Both the position numbers and the translations under genes were made by a program. A stretch of 64,000 nt of DNA from Sphingobium aromaticiconvertens (GTDB lineage: Bacteria; Pseudomonadota; Alphaproteobacteria; Sphingomonadales; Sphingomonadaceae), in the NCBI RefSeq assembly GCF_037154075.1, contig NZ_JBANRJ010000001.1:3901501-3965500 (forward strand), given 5' to 3'. Shown in pieces: positions 42,998 to 50,826 of the stretch (positions are counted from its first letter, which is position 1; the number at the start of each line of letters is the position of its first letter). The notes beneath the pieces are model-generated. The model was not told the DNA's origin. It made no database searches and saw only the letters and a program-made list of their open reading frames with translations.

Positions 42998-44626
42998 TCA
43001 GCTCGCCGCCGGTTCGGGGATCATCTCGATCGCATGGCAGGGGCAGCTCTCGTAGCAGACGCCGCATCCGGTGCAGCGATCGTAGAGGAGCCGGTAGCGC
43101 AGCCCGGGACCGAGCTTCTCGATCGCCTGCTCGGGGCAGGCCGCATAGCATTGGTCGCATTCGAAACAATTGCCGCAGGACAGGCAACGCTGCGCTTCGT
43201 AACGAGCGTCCGCTTCGCCCAGCCCGGCCACCACTTCCTCGAATCCGGCGGACCGCGTCGCGGCCGGCAATGTGGCCTGCGCGCGTTGCTCGGCGTCGCT
43301 GTAGATCGGCAGATGCAGCATCTCGAAGCCGACGACGGGGCGCAGCTGCGCGGGCCGCGCGTCCTCGCCGCGCAGCCAGCCATCGATGGCGCGCGCCGCC
43401 TTCTTGCCGTGCCCGACGGCGGCGGTGATGGTGCGCTCGCTCGGCACCATGTCGCCGCCCGCGAAAATGCCGGGATGGCCGGTCATCATGTTCGGGGCGA
43501 CGACGACGGTGCCGTCCGCCGCTACCTCGATACCGGGGATCTTCGCGAGGAAACCACTTTCGGCCTGCTGCCCCAGCGCCAGCACGAGCGTGTCCGCCGT
43601 CAGCGTTTCGATTTCGCCGGTACCGCGTGGCGTGCCGTCGACCCCCAGCTCCATGACCTCGACCGTCAGGCTCGGGCCGGCGATGTCCCTGATGCTGGTC
43701 AGCCACCGGATCTTCACGCCCTCCTGGAGTGCCTCCTCGGCCTCGAACGCGTGGGCCGCCATATGCGCCCGGTCGCGATGATAGATGATCAGCGCTTCGT
43801 CGGCGCCCAGGCGCCTGGCGGTACGGGCGGCATCCATCGCCGTGTTGCCGCCGCCATAGATGGCCACCCGCCGCCCCAGTTTCGGGTGTTCGCCGGCCCC
43901 GACCCCGCGCAGCAGGCTGACCGCGTCGAGGACATGCGCGGCGTCGCGCGCGGGAATGTCGACATGCCTGGAGGCATGCGCTCCAATCGCGACGAACGCG
44001 GCGTCGAAGCCGCCAGCATCCTTCTCCGCGAGCAGATCCTCGACCTTGTGATCGAGGACGATGCTGACGCCCATCGCCTCGATCCGCTGCACCTCGCGCA
44101 TCAGCTCCTCGCGCGGTAGCCGGTAGGCCGGGATGCCGAAATGCATCATCCCGCCCGGCAACGGGCCAGCATCCCGGATTTCCACCGTGTGACCCAGCCG
44201 CGCCAGATGATAGGCGGCGGAAAGACCGCTCGGTCCCGCCCCGACGATCAGCACGCGCTTGCCGGAGGGGGTTGCCTCGACAGGCAGACGCCAGCCTTCG
44301 CGGGCCGCCTCGTCGCCGAGGAAGCGCTCGACTGCGTGGATCGAGACCGCGCTGTCGATGTCCTTGCGATTACAGCTCACCTCGCACGGGTGATAGCAGA
44401 CCCGCCCGTGAATGGCCGGCAAGGGATTATCCTGCACCAGCGTCAGCCAGGCCTCACGGTAGCGACCCGCCCGGGCATGGGCGAGCCAGGCCTGGATGTC
44501 CTCGCCTGCCGGGCACGCATGATTGCAAGGCGGTAGAAGATCAAGATAGAGCGGATGGCGCGTGCGCACCGGACCAGTGCCCGGCTGGGCAACCAGATCG
44601 ATGAGGGGTGTGAAATCGCTCATCAT
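42998..44626 (-). CDS. GltD-like NAD(P)H/Fe-S flavoprotein, likely NifJ redox partner
   Basis: A 542-residue oxidoreductase. N-terminal Fe-S helical domain: CNHACPAGEDIQAW and CYHPCEVSCNR, as in glutamate synthase small subunit. FAD motif LIVGAGPSGLSAAYHLARLG near 130; NAD(P) motif VAIYGGGNTAMDAARTARRL near 260; FAGGDMV near 385. C-terminal ferredoxin domain: CLSCGNCFECDQCYAACP and CTGCGVCYESCPC, two clusters. No glutamate synthase large subunit is nearby. Its location 8 bp before nifJ suggests it moves electrons between reduced ferredoxin and NAD(P)H, like NfnB. Start ATG 44626 chosen (MMSDFTPLIDL); an upstream Met at 44644 is possible. Confidence 0.92.
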   Translation of the reverse strand: MMSDFTPLIDLVAQPGTGPVRTRHPLYLDLLPPCNHACPAGEDIQAWLAHARAGRYREAWLTLVQDNPLPAIHGRVCYHPCEVSCNRKDIDSAVSIHAVERFLGDEAAREGWRLPVEATPSGKRVLIVGAGPSGLSAAYHLARLGHTVEIRDAGPLPGGMMHFGIPAYRLPREELMREVQRIEAMGVSIVLDHKVEDLLAEKDAGGFDAAFVAIGAHASRHVDIPARDAAHVLDAVSLLRGVGAGEHPKLGRRVAIYGGGNTAMDAARTARRLGADEALIIYHRDRAHMAAHAFEAEEALQEGVKIRWLTSIRDIAGPSLTVEVMELGVDGTPRGTGEIETLTADTLVLALGQQAESGFLAKIPGIEVAADGTVVVAPNMMTGHPGIFAGGDMVPSERTITAAVGHGKKAARAIDGWLRGEDARPAQLRPVVGFEMLHLPIYSDAEQRAQATLPAATRSAGFEEVVAGLGEADARYEAQRCLSCGNCFECDQCYAACPEQAIEKLGPGLRYRLLYDRCTGCGVCYESCPCHAIEMIPEPAAS

Positions 44627-44806
44627 CGCGGTCCTGCCGGGCATATCGGCCGAGCCATCGGCTTCGCGCGGTGGCCCCTTTGTCCGAGAAGACGCTCATT
44701 GGACGATGACACGATACCGGCCGCTGGACAGCTGGGCAGACACATGGTGCGCATCGCATCATGTGAGCGTGAATCTGCTGCCTGACGACCGGCGGGAGCC
44801 ACGCCG

Positions 44807-45178
44807 TCAGGCGGCAGGCTGCGTGTTGGCCGACGCCGCGTTCCTGGCCGCGCCGGCGAGCAGCTTCGCGGGATTCCAGGCATCAGCCATGGAGCGCTGC
44901 CAAGCTTCCCACGCGCTGGCGAGCGTCCGGGTCGTTCGCTCCCGGCTCTTGTTCACGGAGGCAAGAACGCCTTCGCCGAGATTGCCCGGAGCGATCAGCG
45001 AAAAAGGCAAAAATCCGGCCTTGCCATTGGTCTCAGCCGGTTTGCCGACATGCGTGAACGCCTTCCCCGCAAGATCCATCCAATCTTCTCCGGCCTGGCG
45101 GGCTGTCTCGACCATGCTTGTCGCGAGGCGGACATTAGCCTCGGAAGTCGCGGTCAGTTGATCGAGGGGATAGGTCAT
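44807..45178 (-). CDS. Phasin-family protein
   Basis: A 123-residue cytosolic helical protein, with LTATSEANVRLATSMVETAR and QAGEDWMDLAGKAFTHVG at the N-terminus and a C-terminal helix SAWEAWQRSMADAWNPAKLL, followed by an Ala-rich end. This matches small alphaproteobacterial phasins that coat polyhydroxybutyrate granules. It has its own promoter region, on the same strand as, and downstream of, nothing. It links functionally with the PHB synthase at 57292. Confidence 0.8.
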   Translation of the reverse strand: MTYPLDQLTATSEANVRLATSMVETARQAGEDWMDLAGKAFTHVGKPAETNGKAGFLPFSLIAPGNLGEGVLASVNKSRERTTRTLASAWEAWQRSMADAWNPAKLLAGAARNAASANTQPAA

Positions 45179-45539
45179 CGAGTCTTCTCCTGCGGTGCGA
45201 ATTCAAGGGGAAGCATGCGTTGTGGCGAAACGCAGAACCGACATGCATTGGGAATGCTACGTAGGCCGGTTTGGGAAGTTTGCCGACAGCGGCACGGGCT
45301 GCGGGACGCGCGGCGGTAACACTATCGGCTGCCTGCGTGAACGCCGAACGCGAGAGAGTGAATCTCCGCACAAAGCAACGCTCGTTGAGATTTTGCACCG
45401 ATGTGGATGTGAAAGTACGCGGAAATGGAGTCCGAAATGCGAACTCTCGGCATATGTGAGCGCCCATTGGGTCGGGCCATGCTATGATCTGTCAGACGAC
45501 TCGGACAGGTCCGGGCAGCGTTCCGAAGGAACAGCGGCC
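45179..45539. other. 361-bp divergent intergenic region
   Basis: Promoters for the phasin gene (minus) and the 60-residue gene (plus) must be here. TACGTA occurs at 45258-45263. Open frames across it have no family resemblance. Confidence 0.5.
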
Positions 45540-45722
45540 ATGAAGGAATTTGTTACCCAGACCAATATCGAGCGGTTCGAGAATCTGCTCGCGAGCGAAA
45601 CCGACGCCTGCAAGGCGACGACTCTTCGCGGACTGCTGGCAGTCGAAAAGGCGAAGGCTGTCGCGGCCCGGCGGAGCGAGCCGGGGGACATTCGAGTGAT
45701 ATCGGCGGTCCCCGTAATCTGA
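45540..45722 (+). CDS. Small conserved alphaproteobacterial protein
   Basis: A 60-residue protein, MKEFVTQTNIERFENLLASE at the N-terminus with ATLRGLLAVEKAK later. The pattern xANIERFxxLLAxETDxxxxxTLxxLLAxEEAK is seen in many small proteins of alphaproteobacteria whose role is unknown. GAAGGA lies 8 nt before the ATG. No membrane segment. Confidence 0.7.
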   Translation: MKEFVTQTNIERFENLLASETDACKATTLRGLLAVEKAKAVAARRSEPGDIRVISAVPVI

Positions 45723-45884
45723 ATCTAATGGAAAACTTCACCTCCCGCGAGGTGCGGCGTGTGGGGCGACCGGCGGCGCGGCCGGCCGCTGGACCGGCGA
45801 TGGTTGGCGCATGTCTGCGAATGTCCTGCGCAAGCCTCCGGGGCTGATGCGATCCTCCATCCAGCCGCGGCGCACGTCAGAGCC

Positions 45885-46646
45885 TCAACGCGGCCACGAG
45901 AATGGGATGGCCGTTTCACCCTCCCTGTCTCCACTCGCGCCGAAACGACGCTCGAAGATGATGCCGCGCCCGACACCATCAATCGCGACGACGGTGCTGC
46001 ACCGCGTCCCGTAAACCGGATCGCGGATAAAAATCGGCGAAAGAGGTGGCTCCTGCACCACGTCAGATGGGCCGACCGGCCAATCGGACGGTTCCGTAAG
46101 GGTCTCTTCCATTAGTCCGTCCAGAAGACTCTCGGGGTGCTGCGCGCCGGCGCCGATCCAGTCGCGAAGAACGGCCTTGAGGCGAACAGTCTTGGGCCAG
46201 GGCTCGTCCAGCCCGCCGTTGGACAGACCATAGACCTGCGGCGGCAGGATGTGCCGCGTGGGACCGGGCCTGTTGGACCAGAATTCGGCCTGGCCGGGCT
46301 GGACCACGATGAGGTTGAACGGATTGAAATCCACGAGGTCCGCGTCGGCTGGTTCGGCATATCGCCCCTCCCCCGCCAACAGATCCTTCAATAGAAGACC
46401 GCGGGACGGTCGGCCTGGCTCCGACGGCCCGAAGCCTCGCAGGTTCGTGACCACGGCAAACCGTCCCTGCTCCGAGGCGCCGAGCCATGTGCCGCCCGAT
46501 AGCAGATCCCTGCCCGCAAGCACATGATCGGGCTCGTCCCATCGTCGTAACGGTTCTGCAGGGCGCGCGTGAAACTCGTCACGGTTGCCGGCAACGACGA
46601 GGCGCCAATTCGGGTGCGCGCACCACGCCAATGCTAAGACGCACAT
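45885..46646 (-). CDS. NRDE (TANGO2-like) family protein
   Basis: A 253-residue protein whose start MCVLALAWCAHPNWRLVVAG leads into the eponymous N-R-D-E motif (GNRDEFHARPAEPL). LLSGGTWLGASEQGRFAVVTNLR is the second family segment, and the N-terminal Cys2 resembles an Ntn-hydrolase-type nucleophile. Eukaryotic TANGO2 members affect lipid/haem metabolism; the bacterial role is unknown. It is a single gene with no obvious operon partner. Confidence 0.9.
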   Translation of the reverse strand: MCVLALAWCAHPNWRLVVAGNRDEFHARPAEPLRRWDEPDHVLAGRDLLSGGTWLGASEQGRFAVVTNLRGFGPSEPGRPSRGLLLKDLLAGEGRYAEPADADLVDFNPFNLIVVQPGQAEFWSNRPGPTRHILPPQVYGLSNGGLDEPWPKTVRLKAVLRDWIGAGAQHPESLLDGLMEETLTEPSDWPVGPSDVVQEPPLSPIFIRDPVYGTRCSTVVAIDGVGRGIIFERRFGASGDREGETAIPFSWPR

Positions 46647-47102
46647 ATCCGCTCGCCGACGGCTGCCGGATCAATCGAAACGCTGTCCAACGAGATGGCG
46701 TTCCGTTTCCGACACGCAAGAGCGGGCGGTCTCGGGACTTTAAGTTGCCGCTCGCCGTTTCGGCCGACAACCTGATCAGGCCCGGCAACACCTATCATCA
46801 TCTGTTTCCTCCCGTTTGTCGCCATAGCCGTTTCGCAGGGCTGTCACGCGTGTGCCGCCCACAATGCGCGCGCCGATGTGCGGCGAATAGATCTGCTCGC
46901 CGGGCAACGCGTCATTGCTTGCCCAAACGAAGCGTATCGTGCTCAGGGACCGTCAGAACGGCCGCTCAGCATCATCGCTGATAGCTTCAGCCGCCGCGAG
47001 TGTCTTCGCGCACGTGCAGCGGACGCCCACTAAGGGATCATTGTCGCGGCCGTCAGGCTGTCGTCAGTAAGCGGCCCTATCGATTGGGCAAAGGAGATGT
47101 CG
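46647..47102. other. 456-bp intergenic region before cytochrome b561 gene
   Basis: No gene recognised. The only clear signal is the CGTCAG direct repeat at 47051-47067. The rest contains Arg-rich short frames without ribosome-binding sites. Confidence 0.5.
47051..47067. promoter_or_regulatory. CGTCAG direct repeat, candidate response-regulator site (copy 1)
   Basis: CGTCAG at 47051-47056 and again at 47062-47067, 11 bp apart, 36 bp upstream of the cytochrome b561 start. The same pair with the same spacing occurs at 49656-49672 before the metal efflux operon. Likely bound by the OmpR-type regulator encoded at 47954-48631. Confidence 0.55.
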
Positions 47103-47834
47103 ATGCTCGTGGCAAACCCCGCTGGTGGCAATACATTCAAGGTCTGGGACGCGCCGCTCAGGCTGTTTCACTGGCTGCTCGTCGCTGCGATAACAGCGGC
47201 CTTCCTATCCTCGGAAGGTGACAGTCCGATCGCCGCCTGGCACATGGCGGCCGGCTGGGTCGCGGCCGTGCTCCTTGCGTTTCGCCTGATCTGGGGATTT
47301 GTCGGAGGCGAGCATGCGCGGTTCGTGAATTTCATCCGGCCTTCGGGTATCGTGGCGCATATCCGTGGCCTCGTGACCGGCCATCCGGAGCGCACGGTCG
47401 GGCATAATCCGCTTGGCGCGCTTGCTGTGCTTGCCCTGTTCGCGGCGGTCGGCGCAGTCCTGTGGACCGGCATCCAGGTCGATGCGGGCAAAGCGGACGA
47501 AGACATCCACGAAGCGCTCGCCTACGGCATGCTGGCGCTGGTCGGCATCCATGTCGCCGCCGTTCTCGTGATGTCGCTAGTCACTCGCGACAACCTCGCC
47601 AGAGCGATGGTCACGGGTCGCAAGCGCACCGCACTCTACCCGGGCGCGCGGGATGCGCGGGTTCCGGGTTTCATGGCGGTCGTGCTGGGCGGCGTGGTCG
47701 TCATCGCGGCGGTGTTCGGCATCACGCGGTTCGATCCCGCCGCCTTCAGCCCGCAGGCGCATGGCGAGGCGGGAGAAGGCCAGGGCGGCGAGTACACAGC
47801 CGCCGGGCGCGGCGAAAATCCTGACGGGGATTGA
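47103..47834 (+). CDS. Cytochrome b561-type membrane protein
   Basis: A 243-residue inner-membrane dihaem cytochrome b (cytochrome b561 / Ni,Fe-hydrogenase b-subunit-like). It starts VWDAPLRLFHWLLVAAITAA (His ligand in LFHW), then AAWHMAAGWVAAVLLAFRLIW, IHEALAYGMLALVGIHVAAV with further His ligands, and a final hydrophobic helix about 195-212. The C-terminal tail is Gly/Glu-rich. I chose ATG 47103 because AAGGAG lies 6 nt before it; ATG 47097 abuts it. It is followed by the two-component genes, and its promoter shares an operator with the efflux operon. It may accept electrons from a periplasmic redox partner. Confidence 0.88.
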   Translation: MLVANPAGGNTFKVWDAPLRLFHWLLVAAITAAFLSSEGDSPIAAWHMAAGWVAAVLLAFRLIWGFVGGEHARFVNFIRPSGIVAHIRGLVTGHPERTVGHNPLGALAVLALFAAVGAVLWTGIQVDAGKADEDIHEALAYGMLALVGIHVAAVLVMSLVTRDNLARAMVTGRKRTALYPGARDARVPGFMAVVLGGVVVIAAVFGITRFDPAAFSPQAHGEAGEGQGGEYTAAGRGENPDGD

Positions 47835-47953
47835 GCGTAGCTCCCGGCGCGGTTTGACCTGGGCTGCCGCAACCTCCATGTCGCTCGTGCCAATATACGC
47901 AAAGAACAGGGGCAGAAGCCCTGGAACGGGCTATATTGGAGAGGTCCATTTTT

Positions 47954-48631
47954 ATGCGTGTCCTTGTAGTCGAAGACAATGACCGGCTGGCGAAGCTGGT
48001 CGCGGACGGACTCCAGCGCCGGGGCTTTTCGTGCGACGTTGCCGGTTGCCTGGCGGGTGCGGACAGCGCGATGGACAGCGCGGTCTATGACGCCATCGTC
48101 CTCGACCTGGGCCTGCCTGACGGCGACGGGATCGACTGGCTGGCCGCGCGGCGGCGATACCGGCAGGTCCCGCCCGCGATCGTCCAGACCGCGCGCGGCG
48201 CGCTGGAGGACCGGGTAACGGGACTTGACGCCGGCGCCGACGATTATGTCGTCAAGCCCGTGGAGATCGACGAACTGGCCGCACGCCTTCGCGCATTGCT
48301 TCGCCGCCCCGGCCCGCGCACCCAGACCGTGCTGCAAGTCGGGCCGCTACTGTTCGACACCGCTGGGCGGACGGCGCGCCATGACGGCAGGGAGATTGAC
48401 CTGTCCCGCCGCGAGGCCGACCTGCTGGAACTGCTGATGCGGCGCGCAGGCGCGGTCGTTCGCCGGGAAGCCATCGAAGACGCGCTCTACAATTTCAACG
48501 AGCCCGTCACGCCCAATGCGGTGGAAGCGGCGATATCGCGGCTGCGGCGCAAGCTCGAAGATGCCGGCGCGGGTGGAAACCTCCATACCATCCGGGGCGT
48601 GGGCTATATGTTGCGGGACAATGGCGCATGA
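47954..48631 (+). CDS. OmpR-family response regulator (QseB/PmrA-like)
   Basis: A 225-residue regulator. Receiver domain 1-115, with phospho-acceptor D51 (AIVLDLGLPDGDG), T79 and K101 (VVKPVEID). The winged-helix domain (about 125-222) includes VEAAISRLRRKLEDAG and IRGVGYML. It overlaps the kinase gene by 4 nt (ATGA, 48628-48631). The efflux operon 49695-55431 follows the kinase, which suggests metal-responsive control (as CzcR/CopR). Start at 47954 (MRVLVVEDND); the frame from 47936 adds six residues. Confidence 0.93.
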   Translation: MRVLVVEDNDRLAKLVADGLQRRGFSCDVAGCLAGADSAMDSAVYDAIVLDLGLPDGDGIDWLAARRRYRQVPPAIVQTARGALEDRVTGLDAGADDYVVKPVEIDELAARLRALLRRPGPRTQTVLQVGPLLFDTAGRTARHDGREIDLSRREADLLELLMRRAGAVVRREAIEDALYNFNEPVTPNAVEAAISRLRRKLEDAGAGGNLHTIRGVGYMLRDNGA

Positions 48632-49644
48632 CCTATCGGCGGTCCGTTTCCCGACGGCTGGTGCGTGGCCTAGGCCTGGTCGGGCTGGTCGGCACGGTCC
48701 TGCTGCTCGCGGCCGTCGCCTTCTTCTATCGGCTGTCGTTCGCAGACCTTGCCGCAGGCGAAGCGACGTCCCGCGCGCTCAACGAGATGCTGGATCATGT
48801 CGCCCTGCCGGTCGTTATCCTGATGGCGCCGGTCGCGTTCGTCGGTCTCCGGGTCATCAGACAGGCCTTCACCCCGCTGGCAGAGGCGGCGGCGGAGATC
48901 GAGGCGGCACGCGGGCATGAGCGCGGCTTCCGGATCGATACCTCGCGAATGCCCTCCGAGGCGTTGCCGTTCACCGATGCGATCAACGATCTGCTCACCC
49001 GGCTCGACGATGCGGCAATGCGTCAGGAGGCCTTCGCCGCCGACGTCGCGCACGAACTGCGCACGCCGCTCGCCGTGCTGTCGCTTGAACTCGACCGGCT
49101 CGATCACGCCGAGGCAGGCCGTCTCAAGGGAGATGTCGCGGCCATGCGCCGGCTGATCGACCAACTCATGCTGCTCGCCCAGATCGACGCCGCCACGGCG
49201 GCCCAACTGGTGCCGGAAGCCGTTTCGCTGACGGATGTGGCGACCGACGTCGTCAGTTTCATGGCCCCGGGGATCATCGCGACGGGCAAGACCATCGCCC
49301 TCGAAACTGGAGAGCAATCACCGGCCGTGCGTGGACGGCGCGAGGCGATCGCGGCGGCGCTGCGCAATCTCATTGAGAATGCTGTGCGCGTGACGCCCGC
49401 CGGCGGGGCTGTCCATGTCAGCGTCGGTCCCGGAGCGGCGATCGGTGTTCGAGACGATGGGCCGGGCCTTTCGCCCGATCGCCTGGGCGATCTTGTGCGG
49501 CGCCACAGCCGCGCCGATCATGCGAGCAAGGACGGCGCGGGGCTGGGCCTCGCGATCGTCGACCGGATCATGGCGGCGCACGGCGGGATGCTTGCGACCG
49601 ATTCGGACAGGCGCGAGTTGTCGCTGCGCTTTCCCGGCGCCTGA
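48628..49644 (+). CDS. Sensor histidine kinase
   Basis: A 338-residue inner-membrane kinase. Two hydrophobic segments (about 12-34 and 58-76) enclose a short periplasmic loop of only about 22 residues, so sensing is likely within the membrane or via a partner. HAMP-like linker, then H-box H142 (DVAHELRTPLAVL), N-box LRNLIENAVRVTP, and G-boxes GVRDDGPGLS and GAGLGLAIVDRI. It forms a two-component pair with the overlapping response regulator. Confidence 0.93.
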   Translation: MTYRRSVSRRLVRGLGLVGLVGTVLLLAAVAFFYRLSFADLAAGEATSRALNEMLDHVALPVVILMAPVAFVGLRVIRQAFTPLAEAAAEIEAARGHERGFRIDTSRMPSEALPFTDAINDLLTRLDDAAMRQEAFAADVAHELRTPLAVLSLELDRLDHAEAGRLKGDVAAMRRLIDQLMLLAQIDAATAAQLVPEAVSLTDVATDVVSFMAPGIIATGKTIALETGEQSPAVRGRREAIAAALRNLIENAVRVTPAGGAVHVSVGPGAAIGVRDDGPGLSPDRLGDLVRRHSRADHASKDGAGLGLAIVDRIMAAHGGMLATDSDRRELSLRFPGA

Positions 49645-49655
49645 CGTTCCGCTCC

Positions 49656-49672
49656 CGTCAGGGAGTCGTCAG
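49656..49672. promoter_or_regulatory. CGTCAG direct repeat, candidate response-regulator site (copy 2)
   Basis: CGTCAG at 49656-49661 and 49667-49672, 11 bp apart, in the 50-bp gap between the kinase stop and the adaptor gene start (49695). Flanks also agree with copy 1: both read CCGTCAGG and then GTCGTCAG. Confidence 0.55.
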
Positions 49673-49694
49673 CATCGTCCGCTAGGCGAAAGCC

Positions 49695-50819
49695 ATGTTG
49701 AACCGCAGCTTCATCCTTGCCGGCGTCGCCGTGATCGCGCTGACGCTTGCCGGCCTGTGGTGGTTGACCACCCGTGCCGACACGGCGCCGCCCGCCGCTC
49801 AGTCCAGCCCCCCTGTGGACTCTGTGAGCGCGGCGCCGGGCCATCTACGCGTCGAGGCCGGGCAGGCGGCGCAACTCGGTATCCGCCTTGCACCCGCCGT
49901 TGCGGCGAGCGAAGCGCCGCTCGCGATCGTGCCCGCCCTGATCCAGCCGCCCGCCAATGCGCGCGTGGCTGTGGCCGCAACCTTTCCGGGCGTGGTGATG
50001 CGCACCCTGGTCGTCGAAGGCGACACGGTGCGGCGCGGACAGCCACTTGCGGTGATTTCGAGCCGCGAGGTGCTGATGATGGGCGCGGACCTGACGCGCG
50101 CGAACGCACGGCTGGGGGTCGCTCGATCGAATGCCGCTCGTCTGTCGCAACTCAGTCGTGAGGGCATCATTGCCGGCGCCCGTGCCGACGAGGCCAGTGC
50201 GATCGCCGTGGAAACGAGCGCCGATGTTTCGGAGAAGGCGCGTATCCTGCACATGGTCAACGGCCATGGTGCAAGCGGCAGCTACACGCTGACGGCGCCG
50301 ATCGCCGGCCGCATCACCACGGCCAGGATCCAGACCGGAAATTCGGTAGACGGCACGAGCGCGCCTTATGTGATCGATGCAGCGAACCGCTACGAAGTGC
50401 TTGGCCAGCTGCCCGAGCGGCTGGTTGGGCTGGTCCGTCCGGGCATGTTGGTGCGGATCGATCCGAACATACAGGGCCGCGTCACGGCGGTGGGGTCGAC
50501 CATCGATCCTGCAACACGCTCGGCCAGTGTGAAGGCCGAGATCGCCGCCGGTCCAGGCATCGTGGCGGGGCGGGCGACCAATCTGCTGATTTCCGGCCCT
50601 GCTCCCGCGGGCGCGGTCGGCGTGCCTGCTGCCGCCGTCGCAACGATGAACGGCCGGACTGTCGTCTTCGTCGCCATCAAGGGTGGCTTTGCGGTGCGCG
50701 ACGTGAAGAGCGGCGGGGCGAATGGAAGCCAGGCCATCCTGCTGTCTGGCGTGAAGCCCGGCGAGCAGGTCGTCATCGCCGGCACGAGCGCGCTCAAAGC
50801 GCTCGCCTTGTCGCGGTAA
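49695..50819 (+). CDS. HME-RND periplasmic adaptor (CzcB/CusB-like)
   Basis: A 374-residue membrane fusion protein. One N-terminal hydrophobic segment (FILAGVAVIALTLAGLWWLT) anchors it. Sandwich-hybrid halves: ATFPGVVMRTLVVEGDTVRRG and LTAPIAGRITTARIQTGNSV, with a helical hairpin between (about 145-185). GVPAAAVATMNGRTVVFVAI lies in the C-terminal membrane-proximal part. It begins the efflux operon adaptor-pump-DUF3240-OMF. Metals are the expected substrates (Co/Zn/Cd or Cu/Ag) but cannot be told apart here; no His-rich metal-binding tail is seen. Confidence 0.9.
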   Translation: MLNRSFILAGVAVIALTLAGLWWLTTRADTAPPAAQSSPPVDSVSAAPGHLRVEAGQAAQLGIRLAPAVAASEAPLAIVPALIQPPANARVAVAATFPGVVMRTLVVEGDTVRRGQPLAVISSREVLMMGADLTRANARLGVARSNAARLSQLSREGIIAGARADEASAIAVETSADVSEKARILHMVNGHGASGSYTLTAPIAGRITTARIQTGNSVDGTSAPYVIDAANRYEVLGQLPERLVGLVRPGMLVRIDPNIQGRVTAVGSTIDPATRSASVKAEIAAGPGIVAGRATNLLISGPAPAGAVGVPAAAVATMNGRTVVFVAIKGGFAVRDVKSGGANGSQAILLSGVKPGEQVVIAGTSALKALALSR

Positions 50820-50826
50820 CCGGCCA

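Noticed and set aside
46647..47050. Frames in the gap after the NRDE gene
   Set aside because: Arg-rich, no ribosome-binding site, no known family.
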